The notes under the pieces: generated by a model
Told to the model about the DNA's origin: nothing
Databases searched by the model: none
What the model saw: only the letters and a program-made list of their open reading frames with translations
From: Eubacterium sp.
GTDB lineage: Bacteria; Bacillota; Clostridia; Oscillospirales; Acutalibacteraceae
Direction: 5' to 3'
Length of the DNA stretch: 7,207 nucleotides
Assembly (NCBI GenBank): GCA_024696725.1
Contig: JAILGO010000169.1
Span: 1-7,207 of the forward strand
Shown: piece after piece, positions 1 to 5,645 of the stretch
Position numbering within the stretch: the stretch's first letter is position 1
Layout of the letters: each line of letters starts with the position of its first letter
Made by a program: the position numbers and the translations under genes

Positions 1-477
1 TTTGAAGCTTTCTATAATAATAACGATACTTGGACCGTTGAAACAACCTCGCTTGAAACAGTGATTTCAACCCTTACGGACGTTATTTCAACAATCTCGC
101 TCGCAATAGAGGCTATTGCGGCAATAAGCCTTCTCGTTGGCGGTATAGGCGTTATGAATATTATGCTTGTTTCTATTACGGAAAGAACAAAGGAAATAGG
201 AACGCGAAAAGCACTCGGCGCAACGGACGGCTCAATACGCCTTCAGTTTGTTACGGAGGCTATGGTTATCTGCCTTGTAGGCGGACTGCTCGGTATCGGC
301 GTAGGAATTGCTCTTGGGCTCGGGCTGAGTAAAATACTCGGCTACTCCGCCGCTCCGAATATAGCGAGCATTGTGATTGCAGTAGGCTTTTCGCTTCTTA
401 TCGGCTTAATCTTCGGCTACGCGCCTGCCAATAAGGCGGCAAAGCTCAATCCGATTGACGCGTTGAGATATGAATAA
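1..477 (+). CDS. MacB/FtsX-type ABC transporter permease, C-terminal part (5' end outside window)
   Basis: The reading frame is open from base 1, so the gene starts upstream; about 158 codons are visible, ending in TAA. After a short periplasmic/extracellular-side stretch, the first visible membrane segment runs from about residue 30 into the family hallmark GGIGVMNIMLVSITERTKEIG, followed by RKALGA. Two more hydrophobic segments follow (about residues 84-108 and 120-142), and the protein ends PANKAAKLNPIDALRYE, the usual cytoplasmic C-terminus of this family. That makes it the membrane subunit of a MacB-like exporter, which works with an ATPase probably encoded upstream. MacB-family systems extrude peptides, antibiotics or lipoprotein-like substrates, and the substrate cannot be told from this fragment. 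No terminator hairpin is visible between its stop and the rpsO promoter, so some readthrough into rpsO is possible. The family call is secure; any specific function is not. Confidence 0.93.
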   Translation, partial: FEAFYNNNDTWTVETTSLETVISTLTDVISTISLAIEAIAAISLLVGGIGVMNIMLVSITERTKEIGTRKALGATDGSIRLQFVTEAMVICLVGGLLGIGVGIALGLGLSKILGYSAAPNIASIVIAVGFSLLIGLIFGYAPANKAAKLNPIDALRYE

Positions 478-486
478 AAATTTTTC

Positions 487-515
487 TTTACAAATTATAA
501 TTTATATGTTATAAT
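487..515 (+). promoter_or_regulatory. Sigma-A-type promoter of rpsO
   Basis: A -35 box TTTACA (487-492) and a perfect -10 box TATAAT (510-515) are separated by exactly 17 nt, with an extended -10 TG at 507-508. Transcription would begin near 522, giving a leader of about 90 nt before the rpsO ATG. A second TATAAT lies at 496-501 inside the spacer, within a 12-bp AT palindrome, but it has no well-placed -35. The strength of the match suits a ribosomal protein gene. Confidence 0.8.
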
Positions 516-521
516 CCCTTT

Positions 522-612
522 TGCTGTAAACGGATTACTCGGTTTCGGGGGTTCACCTTCCCGCTTCTGCGTTCTCCGCAATATGGTAATATTATGAAAG
601 GTGGAAAATGAA
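522..612 (+). promoter_or_regulatory. Structured rpsO leader, candidate S15 autoregulatory RNA
   Basis: The leader can fold into a three-way junction. The closing helix is ATTAC (534-538) with GTAAT (586-590). Hairpin A is CGGGGG (546-551) with TTCCCG (558-563), loop TTCACC; hairpin B is TGCG (568-571) with CGCA (577-580). Hairpin A contains neighbouring G-C and G-U pairs (549-560, 550-559), the type of site S15 reads in 16S rRNA and in known S15 leaders. The loop of A (552-557) is complementary to the Shine-Dalgarno region GGTGGA (600-605), which would give a pseudoknot. Known S15 leaders differ widely in structure between bacterial groups, so the assignment rests on pairing and position, not on a match to a described family. 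Confidence 0.5.
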
Positions 613-909
613 ATGACTCAGGAACAGAAGCAGGCTATTATTAAAGAGTATGCTATTCATGAAGGCGACACAGGCTCTGCTCAGGTACAGGTTGCTGTTC
701 TTACTTTCAGAATTCAGGAGCTTACCGAGCATCTCAAGGTTCATAAGAAGGACCATCACTCACGCCGCGGTCTTCTTAAGATGGTAGGTCACAGAAGAAA
801 CCTTCTCTCCTACATCTATAAGAAGGATGTTAACGAGTACCGTCAGCTTATCGCTAAGCTCGGTATCCGTAATACCATTGAGCGTAACCTCATTGAAACA
901 GAGGACTAA
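613..909 (+). CDS. rpsO: 30S ribosomal protein S15
   Basis: This is S15, a primary-binding protein of the small ribosomal subunit. It binds the three-way junction of 16S rRNA helices 20-22 and starts assembly of the platform. The 98-residue product carries the family signatures GDTGS (18-22) and [11 protein letters not shown] (44-54), the segment that contacts rRNA. I chose ATG 613 because AAAGGTGG (597-604) lies 8 nt before it. A GTG at 601 is in frame but sits inside that ribosome binding site, and the protein starting at 613 begins like other S15 proteins. Most bacterial S15 proteins end about ten residues earlier, near LGIR; here a tail of 12 residues (87-98) follows. The gene has its own promoter and a leader likely to be under S15 control, and pnp lies downstream, a very common arrangement. 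Confidence 0.98.
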   Translation: MTQEQKQAIIKEYAIHEGDTGSAQVQVAVLTFRIQELTEHLKVHKKDHHSRRGLLKMVGHRRNLLSYIYKKDVNEYRQLIAKLGIRNTIERNLIETED

Positions 910-918
910 TGAAATTCG

Positions 919-957
919 GCAGACGGTGCGAAAGTACCGTCTGCTAAGTTGTTTTTA
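919..957 (+). terminator. Hairpin with GAAA tetraloop after rpsO, partial terminator or stabiliser
   Basis: Ten bases after the rpsO stop, GCAGACGGTGC (919-929) pairs with GTACCGTCTGC (934-944) over 11 bp, including one G-U, and is closed by a GAAA tetraloop (930-933). The following TAAGTTGTTTTTA is T-rich but interrupted, so this may be a leaky intrinsic terminator that lets part of the transcription continue into pnp. It could also be a 3' stabilising hairpin at a processing site. The hairpin itself is certain at the sequence level; termination efficiency is not. Confidence 0.65.
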
Positions 958-967
958 GGTATTCGCT

Positions 968-1045
968 AAGGAGGAGCCGTAATTGTGATAAATCAAATAT
1001 TTCAAGCCGCTTGACGTACTTGATTTATTACAATTTATCCTCCTT
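968..1045 (+). promoter_or_regulatory. Long fold-back leader upstream of pnp, candidate regulatory/processing RNA
   Basis: A nearly continuous 78-nt hairpin. AAGGAGGA (968-975) pairs perfectly with TCCTCCTT (1038-1045). After a small internal loop, 981-996 pairs with 1020-1035 over 16 bp (one G-U). After a partly paired internal loop, TCAAG (1002-1006) pairs with CTTGA (1010-1014). No T-tract follows, so it is not an intrinsic terminator. In E. coli, a long duplex in the pnp leader is cut by RNase III and then used by PNPase to repress its own synthesis; position and shape here are similar, but homology is not claimed. The 3' arm also matches the pnp Shine-Dalgarno (see findings). Confidence 0.7.
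985..1014 (+). CDS. Possible 9-codon leader ORF inside the pnp leader hairpin
   Basis: GTG 985 opens a frame reading (M)INQIFQAA and ending TGA 1012-1014. An essentially perfect Shine-Dalgarno, AAGGAGGA (968-975), lies 9 nt upstream, better than that of pnp itself, and the same bases form the 5' arm of the long hairpin. A ribosome loading here would unwind the hairpin and release its 3' arm. The frame is short, begins with GTG and has no homologue I recognise; the ribosome binding site could be only an apparent one created by the inverted repeat. Confidence 0.3.
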   Translation: MINQIFQAA

Positions 1046-1074
1046 GTGAAAATATAAAATAAAGGAGAATAAAA

Positions 1075-3270
1075 ATGTTTTTCAAAAATTTTAAGGTTTG
1101 GGAAACCGAGCTTGCCGGAAGAAAGCTTACCCTTGAAACGGGTAAAATGGCAGGACTTGCAAATGCTTCAATCCTTGCGCGTTACGGCGAAACAGAGGTT
1201 CTCTGTAACGTAACCGCGTCGGCTAAGCCGAGAGAGGGCGTGGATTTCTTCCCGCTTTCAGTTGACTATGAGGAGAAAATGTACTCCGTAGGACGTATCC
1301 CCGGCTCCTTCCAGAGAAGAGAGAGCAGACCGAGCGAAAAGGCTATCCTTACCTCGCGCTGCATTGACCGTCCTATCCGTCCTTTATTCCCGAAGGACTT
1401 AAGAAACGACTGCTCGGTTGTTGCAACCGTTATGTCCGTTGACCCCGATTGCTCGCCCGAAATTACCGCTATGATAGGCGTTTCCGCAGCTATCGCTATT
1501 TCCGATATTCCGTGGGACGGTCCGATTTCAGGCGTTAACGTAGGTCTTGTAAACGGCGAAATCGTTATTAACCCGACTCTCGAGCAGCGAACTGAAAGCG
1601 ACCTCGTTCTTACCGTCGCTTCTACCGCAGACCTCGTAGCTATGATTGAGGCGGGCGGTAACGAAATCGACGACGATACGATGTTCAACGCTATTATGGC
1701 AGGTCACGAGGAGAATAAGAAAATCGTTCAGTTCATTAACGGCATCGTAGCAGAGGTAGGTAAGCCGAAGTTCGCTTACGAAAGCTCTGACCCCGACCCG
1801 GAGATTATGGCTGAAATCGAGGAGTTCTGTATCGAGGACGTTAAGAGGGCTCTTGATACCGACGATAAGAACGTCCGCGACGAAAGACTTCTCCCGATTT
1901 ACGAAGCAGTTCACGAAAAGTTCGACGAGCGCTTTGAGGAGCATCCCGAAAAGATTGAAGAGATTATGTATCTCGTTCAGAAGCACGTTGTACGCGCGTG
2001 GCTAAAGGACGAGCACAAGAGAGTCGACGGAAGAGGAATCGACGATATCCGTCCCCTTAACGCAGAAATCGACCTTCTCTCACGCGTTCACGGCTCGGGT
2101 ATGTTCACAAGAGGTCAGACTCAGGTGCTTTCAATAGCTACCCTCGGCGGAATCCGCGACGCGCAGGCGCTTGACGGACTCGACGAGCAGACTGAAAAGA
2201 GATATATCCACCACTATAACTTCCCCTCGTATTCGGTAGGCGAAACGAAGCCCTCAAGAGGCCCGGGAAGACGTGAAATCGGTCACGGCGCCCTCGCTGA
2301 AAAGGCTCTCGTTCCCGTACTTCCCTCAATCGAGGAATTCCCCTATACAATCCGCGTCGTATCCGAGGTTCTTTCCTCCAACGGCTCAACCTCACAGGGC
2401 TCTATCTGCGGCTCGACTCTCGCTCTTATGGCGGCGGGCGTTCCGATTAAGGCTCCCGTTGCAGGTATCTCCTGCGGTCTTATCACAGGCGACGAGGGCG
2501 TTTACGGCGACTTTATGACTATGATTGATATTCAGGGACTTGAAGACTTCTACGGCGATATGGACTTCAAGGTAGCGGGTACTAAGAAGGGTATTACCGC
2601 TATTCAGATGGACCTTAAGGTTCACGGTCTTACTCCCGAAATCATTAAGGAAGCGTTCGCTAAGACTCATAAGGCAAGAAATTATATCCTTGACGAGATT
2701 ATGCTTCCTGTTATAAGCGAGCCGAGAGCAGAGCTCTCCAAGTACGCTCCGAAGATGAAGACGATTGCTATCAATCCCGATAAAATCGGCGACGTTATCG
2801 GTAAGAGCGGTAAGATTATTCAGCAGATTCAGGCTGACTTCGACGTTAAGATTGAAATCGAAGAAGACGGTAACGTATTCGTTTCCGGTCAGGACGCCGA
2901 CAAGTGCGACGCAGCTATCGAGGTTGTTCGCCTTATCGCTACCGACCCTGAAATCGGCGCCTTCTATAACGGCGTAGTAACAAGACTTATGAATTTCGGC
3001 GCGTTCGTTGAGATTGCTCCGGGTAAAGAGGGACTTGTTCATATCTCACGCCTTGACGTTAAGAGAACCGAAAAGGTTGAGGACGTCGTAAACGTAGGCG
3101 ATAAGATTATCGTTAAGTGTATCGGTATTACCGACGAGGGTAAAATCGACCTTTCGCGCCGCGACGCTCTTATCGAGCTCGAGGGTATGAAGGCTGAAAA
3201 CGAAATCGACGACGCGCCTCCGAAGAAGAAGGGCAACCGTCCTCACAGACCGAGAAGACGCGACGACTGA
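1075..3270 (+). CDS. pnp: Polyribonucleotide nucleotidyltransferase (PNPase)
   Basis: PNPase degrades RNA 3' to 5' with phosphate, releasing nucleoside diphosphates, and can run in reverse to add tails; it acts as a trimer in the cytoplasm. The 731-residue length is typical. Domains in order: RNase PH-like 1 (about 12-145, with GRIPGSF at 73-79), an alpha-helical linker domain (about 150-320), catalytic RNase PH-like 2 (about 325-550), KH (about 560-620, GKSG at 576-579), and S1 (about 630-700). The catalytic metal/phosphate residues corresponding to E. coli D486, D492 and K494 are present as D491, D497 and K499 in the EDFYGDMDFK segment. A short basic and acidic tail ends the protein. ATG 1075 follows AAAGGAGA (1061-1068) at a spacing of 6 nt. 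It probably receives transcription from the rpsO promoter, as I found no convincing promoter of its own. Intact, with no missing motif. Confidence 0.99.
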   Translation: MFFKNFKVWETELAGRKLTLETGKMAGLANASILARYGETEVLCNVTASAKPREGVDFFPLSVDYEEKMYSVGRIPGSFQRRESRPSEKAILTSRCIDRPIRPLFPKDLRNDCSVVATVMSVDPDCSPEITAMIGVSAAIAISDIPWDGPISGVNVGLVNGEIVINPTLEQRTESDLVLTVASTADLVAMIEAGGNEIDDDTMFNAIMAGHEENKKIVQFINGIVAEVGKPKFAYESSDPDPEIMAEIEEFCIEDVKRALDTDDKNVRDERLLPIYEAVHEKFDERFEEHPEKIEEIMYLVQKHVVRAWLKDEHKRVDGRGIDDIRPLNAEIDLLSRVHGSGMFTRGQTQVLSIATLGGIRDAQALDGLDEQTEKRYIHHYNFPSYSVGETKPSRGPGRREIGHGALAEKALVPVLPSIEEFPYTIRVVSEVLSSNGSTSQGSICGSTLALMAAGVPIKAPVAGISCGLITGDEGVYGDFMTMIDIQGLEDFYGDMDFKVAGTKKGITAIQMDLKVHGLTPEIIKEAFAKTHKARNYILDEIMLPVISEPRAELSKYAPKMKTIAINPDKIGDVIGKSGKIIQQIQADFDVKIEIEEDGNVFVSGQDADKCDAAIEVVRLIATDPEIGAFYNGVVTRLMNFGAFVEIAPGKEGLVHISRLDVKRTEKVEDVVNVGDKIIVKCIGITDEGKIDLSRRDALIELEGMKAENEIDDAPPKKKGNRPHRPRRRDD

Positions 3271-3278
3271 TAAAAAAT

Positions 3279-3311
3279 AAAGCGAGGATTTTTCCTCGCT
3301 TTTATTTTTTT
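3279..3311. terminator. Bidirectional intrinsic terminator between pnp and the DUF362 gene
   Basis: AAAGCGAGGA (3279-3288) pairs with TCCTCGCTTT (3293-3302), a 10-bp stem with a TTTT loop. A run of mostly T follows on the plus strand (to 3311). The A-rich stretch at 3271-3280 gives a U-rich tail on the minus strand. It therefore serves both pnp and the converging minus-strand gene, whose stop lies just beyond it. Confidence 0.92.
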
Positions 3312-3314
3312 GTT

Positions 3315-4322
3315 TTATCTGTCGTCCTCGTCGAACGGGATAACTCCCTCAACGGCGTCTTTCGGGTATATTCTCTTTTCGCCGTTGTCAAGGTCTATGA
3401 GAACGTATTTCATATTTCCCATACCGAGCTCGTTCATATAGCTGAGCTGTCTGTGACCGTGACGTGTCGTTATTCTCTCAACGAGGTCGGCGTGGTCCTT
3501 TTCGTCGAGCGCGTAAACGAGGTCGACCGAAGCCGTGTCAACCGCGCAGATATCCGTCGACGCGAGTATTCCGATATTCGGCGTAACCACGGGCATCGCC
3601 GCGCAGCCCTCGCAGTCGCACGAAACGCTCATATTTCTGAGCACGTTGATAAACGAAATGTTTTTACCGAAAAAGTCAACCGTCGCCTTTGAGCTTTCGG
3701 TAATTCTCTCCATAAGCTCCTCCTCGGCGATGCTCCACATATTGTCGCTGCCCTCGGTGGTGTGAATCATAGCCTTTCCGATTCGTCCGTCGGCGCAGCC
3801 TATGCCGATATTTTTATTCGAGCCGCCGAATCCGCCCATCATGTGTCCCTTGAAGTGCGTTAAAACGAGAAGCGAATCGTAGTTGATAAGATTCTTTCCC
3901 ATATACATTTCGGTAAACCATTTTCCGCCGCTGACGGGGAGCGCAACCGTCGCCTCCTCGTCAGTAATATCGACGGGACAGAAGGTCCAGCCGTTCACCT
4001 TAAGCGTTTCGCGGTGCTGCCCGGTTGTGTATCTGTCTCCCTCGTAGTAGGTGTTCGTTTCAACTATCGACGCGTCGGGAAGCTTCTTCCTGACTAAAGC
4101 CTTAACCCACGGACGGGGGATAATGTTCGGTCCGTTTTTCTCGCCCGTATGGAGCTTTATCGCCGTTTTTCCCGTTATCCCGCCGCAAACCTTCTCATAG
4201 ATTTTAATCAGACCGTCGGGTGAAAGGTCGCGCGTAAAATATACGACCGATTCGTTGCCGGTTCTCTCGCCGTAGGGAATATATTTTCTTCCGTCTATTG
4301 TGCCTTTGAAGTCTTTATTCAT
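3315..4322 (-). CDS. DUF362 domain-containing protein
   Basis: A 335-residue protein of the DUF362 family, whose biochemical role is not established; some members carry iron-sulfur clusters. The family core is clear: HFKGHMMGGFGGSNKNIGIG (156-175) followed by CADGRIGK, and later CDCEGC (235-240) leading into PNIGILASTDICAVDTASVDL. Many DUF362 proteins also have a ferredoxin-like CxxCxxCxxxCP module; it is absent here. The cysteines seen are C46, C115, C176, C235, C237, C240 and C259, and the cluster at 235-240 plus C176 could bind a metal or an Fe-S cluster (inference). No signal peptide or membrane segment is visible, so a cytoplasmic location is likely. The start is supported by AGGAGG (4330-4335) 7 nt upstream. 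It is a single-gene unit with its own promoter, divergent from the hydrolase gene. Confidence 0.92.
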   Translation of the reverse strand: MNKDFKGTIDGRKYIPYGERTGNESVVYFTRDLSPDGLIKIYEKVCGGITGKTAIKLHTGEKNGPNIIPRPWVKALVRKKLPDASIVETNTYYEGDRYTTGQHRETLKVNGWTFCPVDITDEEATVALPVSGGKWFTEMYMGKNLINYDSLLVLTHFKGHMMGGFGGSNKNIGIGCADGRIGKAMIHTTEGSDNMWSIAEEELMERITESSKATVDFFGKNISFINVLRNMSVSCDCEGCAAMPVVTPNIGILASTDICAVDTASVDLVYALDEKDHADLVERITTRHGHRQLSYMNELGMGNMKYVLIDLDNGEKRIYPKDAVEGVIPFDEDDR

Positions 4323-4348
4323 AGTTTTTCCTCCTGTCTTTTAAACTA

Positions 4349-4377
4349 ATTATATATGATATTTCTTATAAAATCAA
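4349..4377 (-). promoter_or_regulatory. Promoter of the DUF362 gene
   Basis: On the minus strand, TTGATT (4377-4372) and a perfect TATAAT (4354-4349) are separated by 17 nt. The predicted start lies just upstream of the AGGAGG ribosome binding site, leaving a leader of only about 20 nt. This leaves little room for leader RNA control. Confidence 0.72.
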
Positions 4378-4383
4378 TATAGG

Positions 4384-4412
4384 TTGCTTTTGGTATTATA
4401 ATAGTGTAAAAT
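4384..4412 (+). promoter_or_regulatory. Promoter of the secreted hydrolase gene
   Basis: TTGCTT (4384-4389) and TAAAAT (4407-4412) are separated by 17 nt, so transcription would start about 20 nt before the ATG at 4440. A perfect TATAAT also lies at 4397-4402 but lacks a matching -35 at the proper distance. Its -35 lies only 6 bp from that of the divergent DUF362 promoter, so binding of polymerase or a regulator there could affect both genes. Confidence 0.6.
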
Positions 4413-4439
4413 ATTTATATATTGTTTGGAGGCGATATT

Positions 4440-5609
4440 ATGAAAAGAATAATTGCGTTTTTTATGGCTCTTATAATGACCGCTGCTCTTCTCCCTGTTT
4501 CAGCAAGCGCTGCGGGTAAAACGGAGGTTTATGACTATTATTCAAAGAGCGGGGAATATAAGGTCTCAAGCTTTACCTATAAGGTAAGCGATAATGACTT
4601 TACCTATAAGGTATGGTTCCCTAAAAATATTCAGAAGCTTTCCAGACGCCCGATAATTATCTACTGTAACGGTACGGGCTCTAACTATGAAAAGAGTCAG
4701 TCGACGGTCGATTTTCTTGAAAGAGCCGCCTCTCACGGCTATGTCTGCTTATGTAATACCGATACCGATACCGGTATGGGAACAAGTATGGACGCGGGAT
4801 TTACTAAGCTTATCGAGCTTGGCAAGGACGGTAAGAGCAAGCTTTATAAAAAACTCGACTTATCGAGAGTCGGCGCCGCGGGACACTCTCAGGGCGCTAC
4901 CTGTACTATTCACCTTACCGACCCCGCGATGTTTGAAAACGCGAAGTATTATAAGGCGATATTTATGGCTTCGCTTCCTACTCCAGCGCTTGAGAATTCA
5001 CCTATTCAGAATTGTCCCTACGACCCGACTACCGTAACTCTCCCGACGCTCCTTATAGGCGGAACGGGCGCGACCGACGCGAGCTTTATCGCTCCGTGGG
5101 ACACGAGCCTTCTCCCGAACTATCAGGCGTTTAAGGGCGATACCTATCTCGCGAGAATGAAGGGAGTAGAGCACGCCGACAGTATTGAAAAAACCGCGTC
5201 GTATATGATTGCGTGGTTCGACTATCAGTTCTACGGTAAGTCAATCGCCGCTAAAGCCTTTACGGGTAAGTACGCCGAGCTGAAAACTAACCCGAACTGG
5301 CAGGATTTCAAGGTTAAAATAAAGAAAAGACCGTGCGAAGCGAAGAACGCGAAAGCGCTCAGAAAAGGTTTTAAGGCGACCTGGAAGGTTGATAAGCGCG
5401 TTACGGGATATCAGATTAAATACGCCTATAATAAAAGCTTTAAGAATAAAAAGAACGTAACCGTAAAGGGCGGTAAAAAAGCGGCTTATACCGTTAAAAA
5501 ACTTAAGGCTGAAAAGACGGTTTATATCAGAGTCAGAGCCTATACGGTTGTAGGAAATAAAAAGTTCTATTCAAAATGGTCAAAGCTTATGACGGTAAAA
5601 ACAAAATAA
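4440..5609 (+). CDS. Secreted alpha/beta hydrolase with C-terminal fibronectin type III-like domain
   Basis: A 389-residue exported esterase/lipase-like enzyme; the substrate is unknown. Residues 1-24 are a Sec signal peptide (MKR, hydrophobic core, SASA before the cleavage point). The alpha/beta hydrolase fold spans about 65-270: an oxyanion-type loop CNGTGSNY (76-83), the nucleophile elbow GHSQG with Ser150, a likely acid Asp213 in GATDASFIAP, and a likely catalytic His245 in VEHADS. The arrangement resembles dienelactone hydrolase/cutinase-like and PETase-like enzymes. Residues about 297-389 form a lysine-rich Fn3-like module (TGYQIKYA, YTVKKLKAEKTVYIRVRAY, YSKWSKLMTVKTK), common on secreted clostridial proteins and probably a spacer or adhesion unit. 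There is no LPXTG or other anchor. ATG 4440 follows GGAGG (4428-4432) by 7 nt; an upstream TTG at 4422 precedes that site and is rejected. It is a single-gene unit. Confidence 0.88.
   Translation: MKRIIAFFMALIMTAALLPVSASAAGKTEVYDYYSKSGEYKVSSFTYKVSDNDFTYKVWFPKNIQKLSRRPIIIYCNGTGSNYEKSQSTVDFLERAASHGYVCLCNTDTDTGMGTSMDAGFTKLIELGKDGKSKLYKKLDLSRVGAAGHSQGATCTIHLTDPAMFENAKYYKAIFMASLPTPALENSPIQNCPYDPTTVTLPTLLIGGTGATDASFIAPWDTSLLPNYQAFKGDTYLARMKGVEHADSIEKTASYMIAWFDYQFYGKSIAAKAFTGKYAELKTNPNWQDFKVKIKKRPCEAKNAKALRKGFKATWKVDKRVTGYQIKYAYNKSFKNKKNVTVKGGKKAAYTVKKLKAEKTVYIRVRAYTVVGNKKFYSKWSKLMTVKTK
4571..4613 (+). repeat. In-frame 16-bp direct repeat in the hydrolase gene
   Basis: CTTTACCTATAAGGTA occurs at 4571-4586 and again at 4598-4613, offset by 27 bp (nine codons). 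It encodes FTYKV twice near the mature N-terminus. A second simple repeat, ATACCG three times in a row, lies at 4756-4773 and encodes the TDTDTG segment. Both keep the reading frame. They may be remnants of small duplications, or the first may reflect a genuine repeated beta-strand motif. Confidence 0.85.
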
Positions 5610-5610
5610 A

Positions 5611-5645
5611 AAAGAGGAGGGTTCAGCGCCCTCCCTTTTATTTTT
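5611..5645. terminator. Bidirectional terminator between hydrolase and EamA transporter genes
   Basis: GGAGGG (5616-5621) pairs with CCCTCC (5629-5634) around a 7-nt loop, with A-rich sequence on the left and T-rich sequence on the right (CTTTTATTTTTT). On the minus strand the same hairpin is followed by CTTTTTTATTTTG. The stop codon of the minus-strand transporter gene (5638-5640) lies in the plus-strand T tract, so both converging genes share this site. Confidence 0.88.

Noticed and set aside
492..503. AAATTATAATTT, a 12-bp palindrome in the rpsO promoter spacer, as an operator.
   Set aside because: It is pure A/T in an AT-rich promoter where such palindromes arise easily; nothing else supports a binding site.
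601..612. GTG 601 as the rpsO start, adding four residues.
   Set aside because: It falls inside the AAAGGTGG ribosome binding site; ATG 613 has the right spacing and gives the usual S15 N-terminus.
968..1045. The long inverted repeat as a MITE or transposon remnant.
   Set aside because: I see no flanking target-site duplication and no second copy in the window; a genome-wide copy search would be needed to revive the idea.
1011..1058. A pnp promoter using TTGACG (1011-1016) or TATAAA (1053-1058).
   Set aside because: No good -10 lies 16-18 nt after TTGACG, and TATAAA has no -35 and is too near the ribosome binding site.
1266..3246. Several long open frames on the minus strand (and one plus-strand frame at 2273-2518) within pnp.
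   Set aside because: They lie wholly inside a complete, strongly conserved pnp frame, have no recognisable domains or ribosome binding sites, and reflect codon composition of pnp.
4422..4439. TTG 4422 as the hydrolase start.
   Set aside because: It precedes GGAGG (4428-4432), the ribosome binding site for ATG 4440, and would spoil a standard signal peptide.
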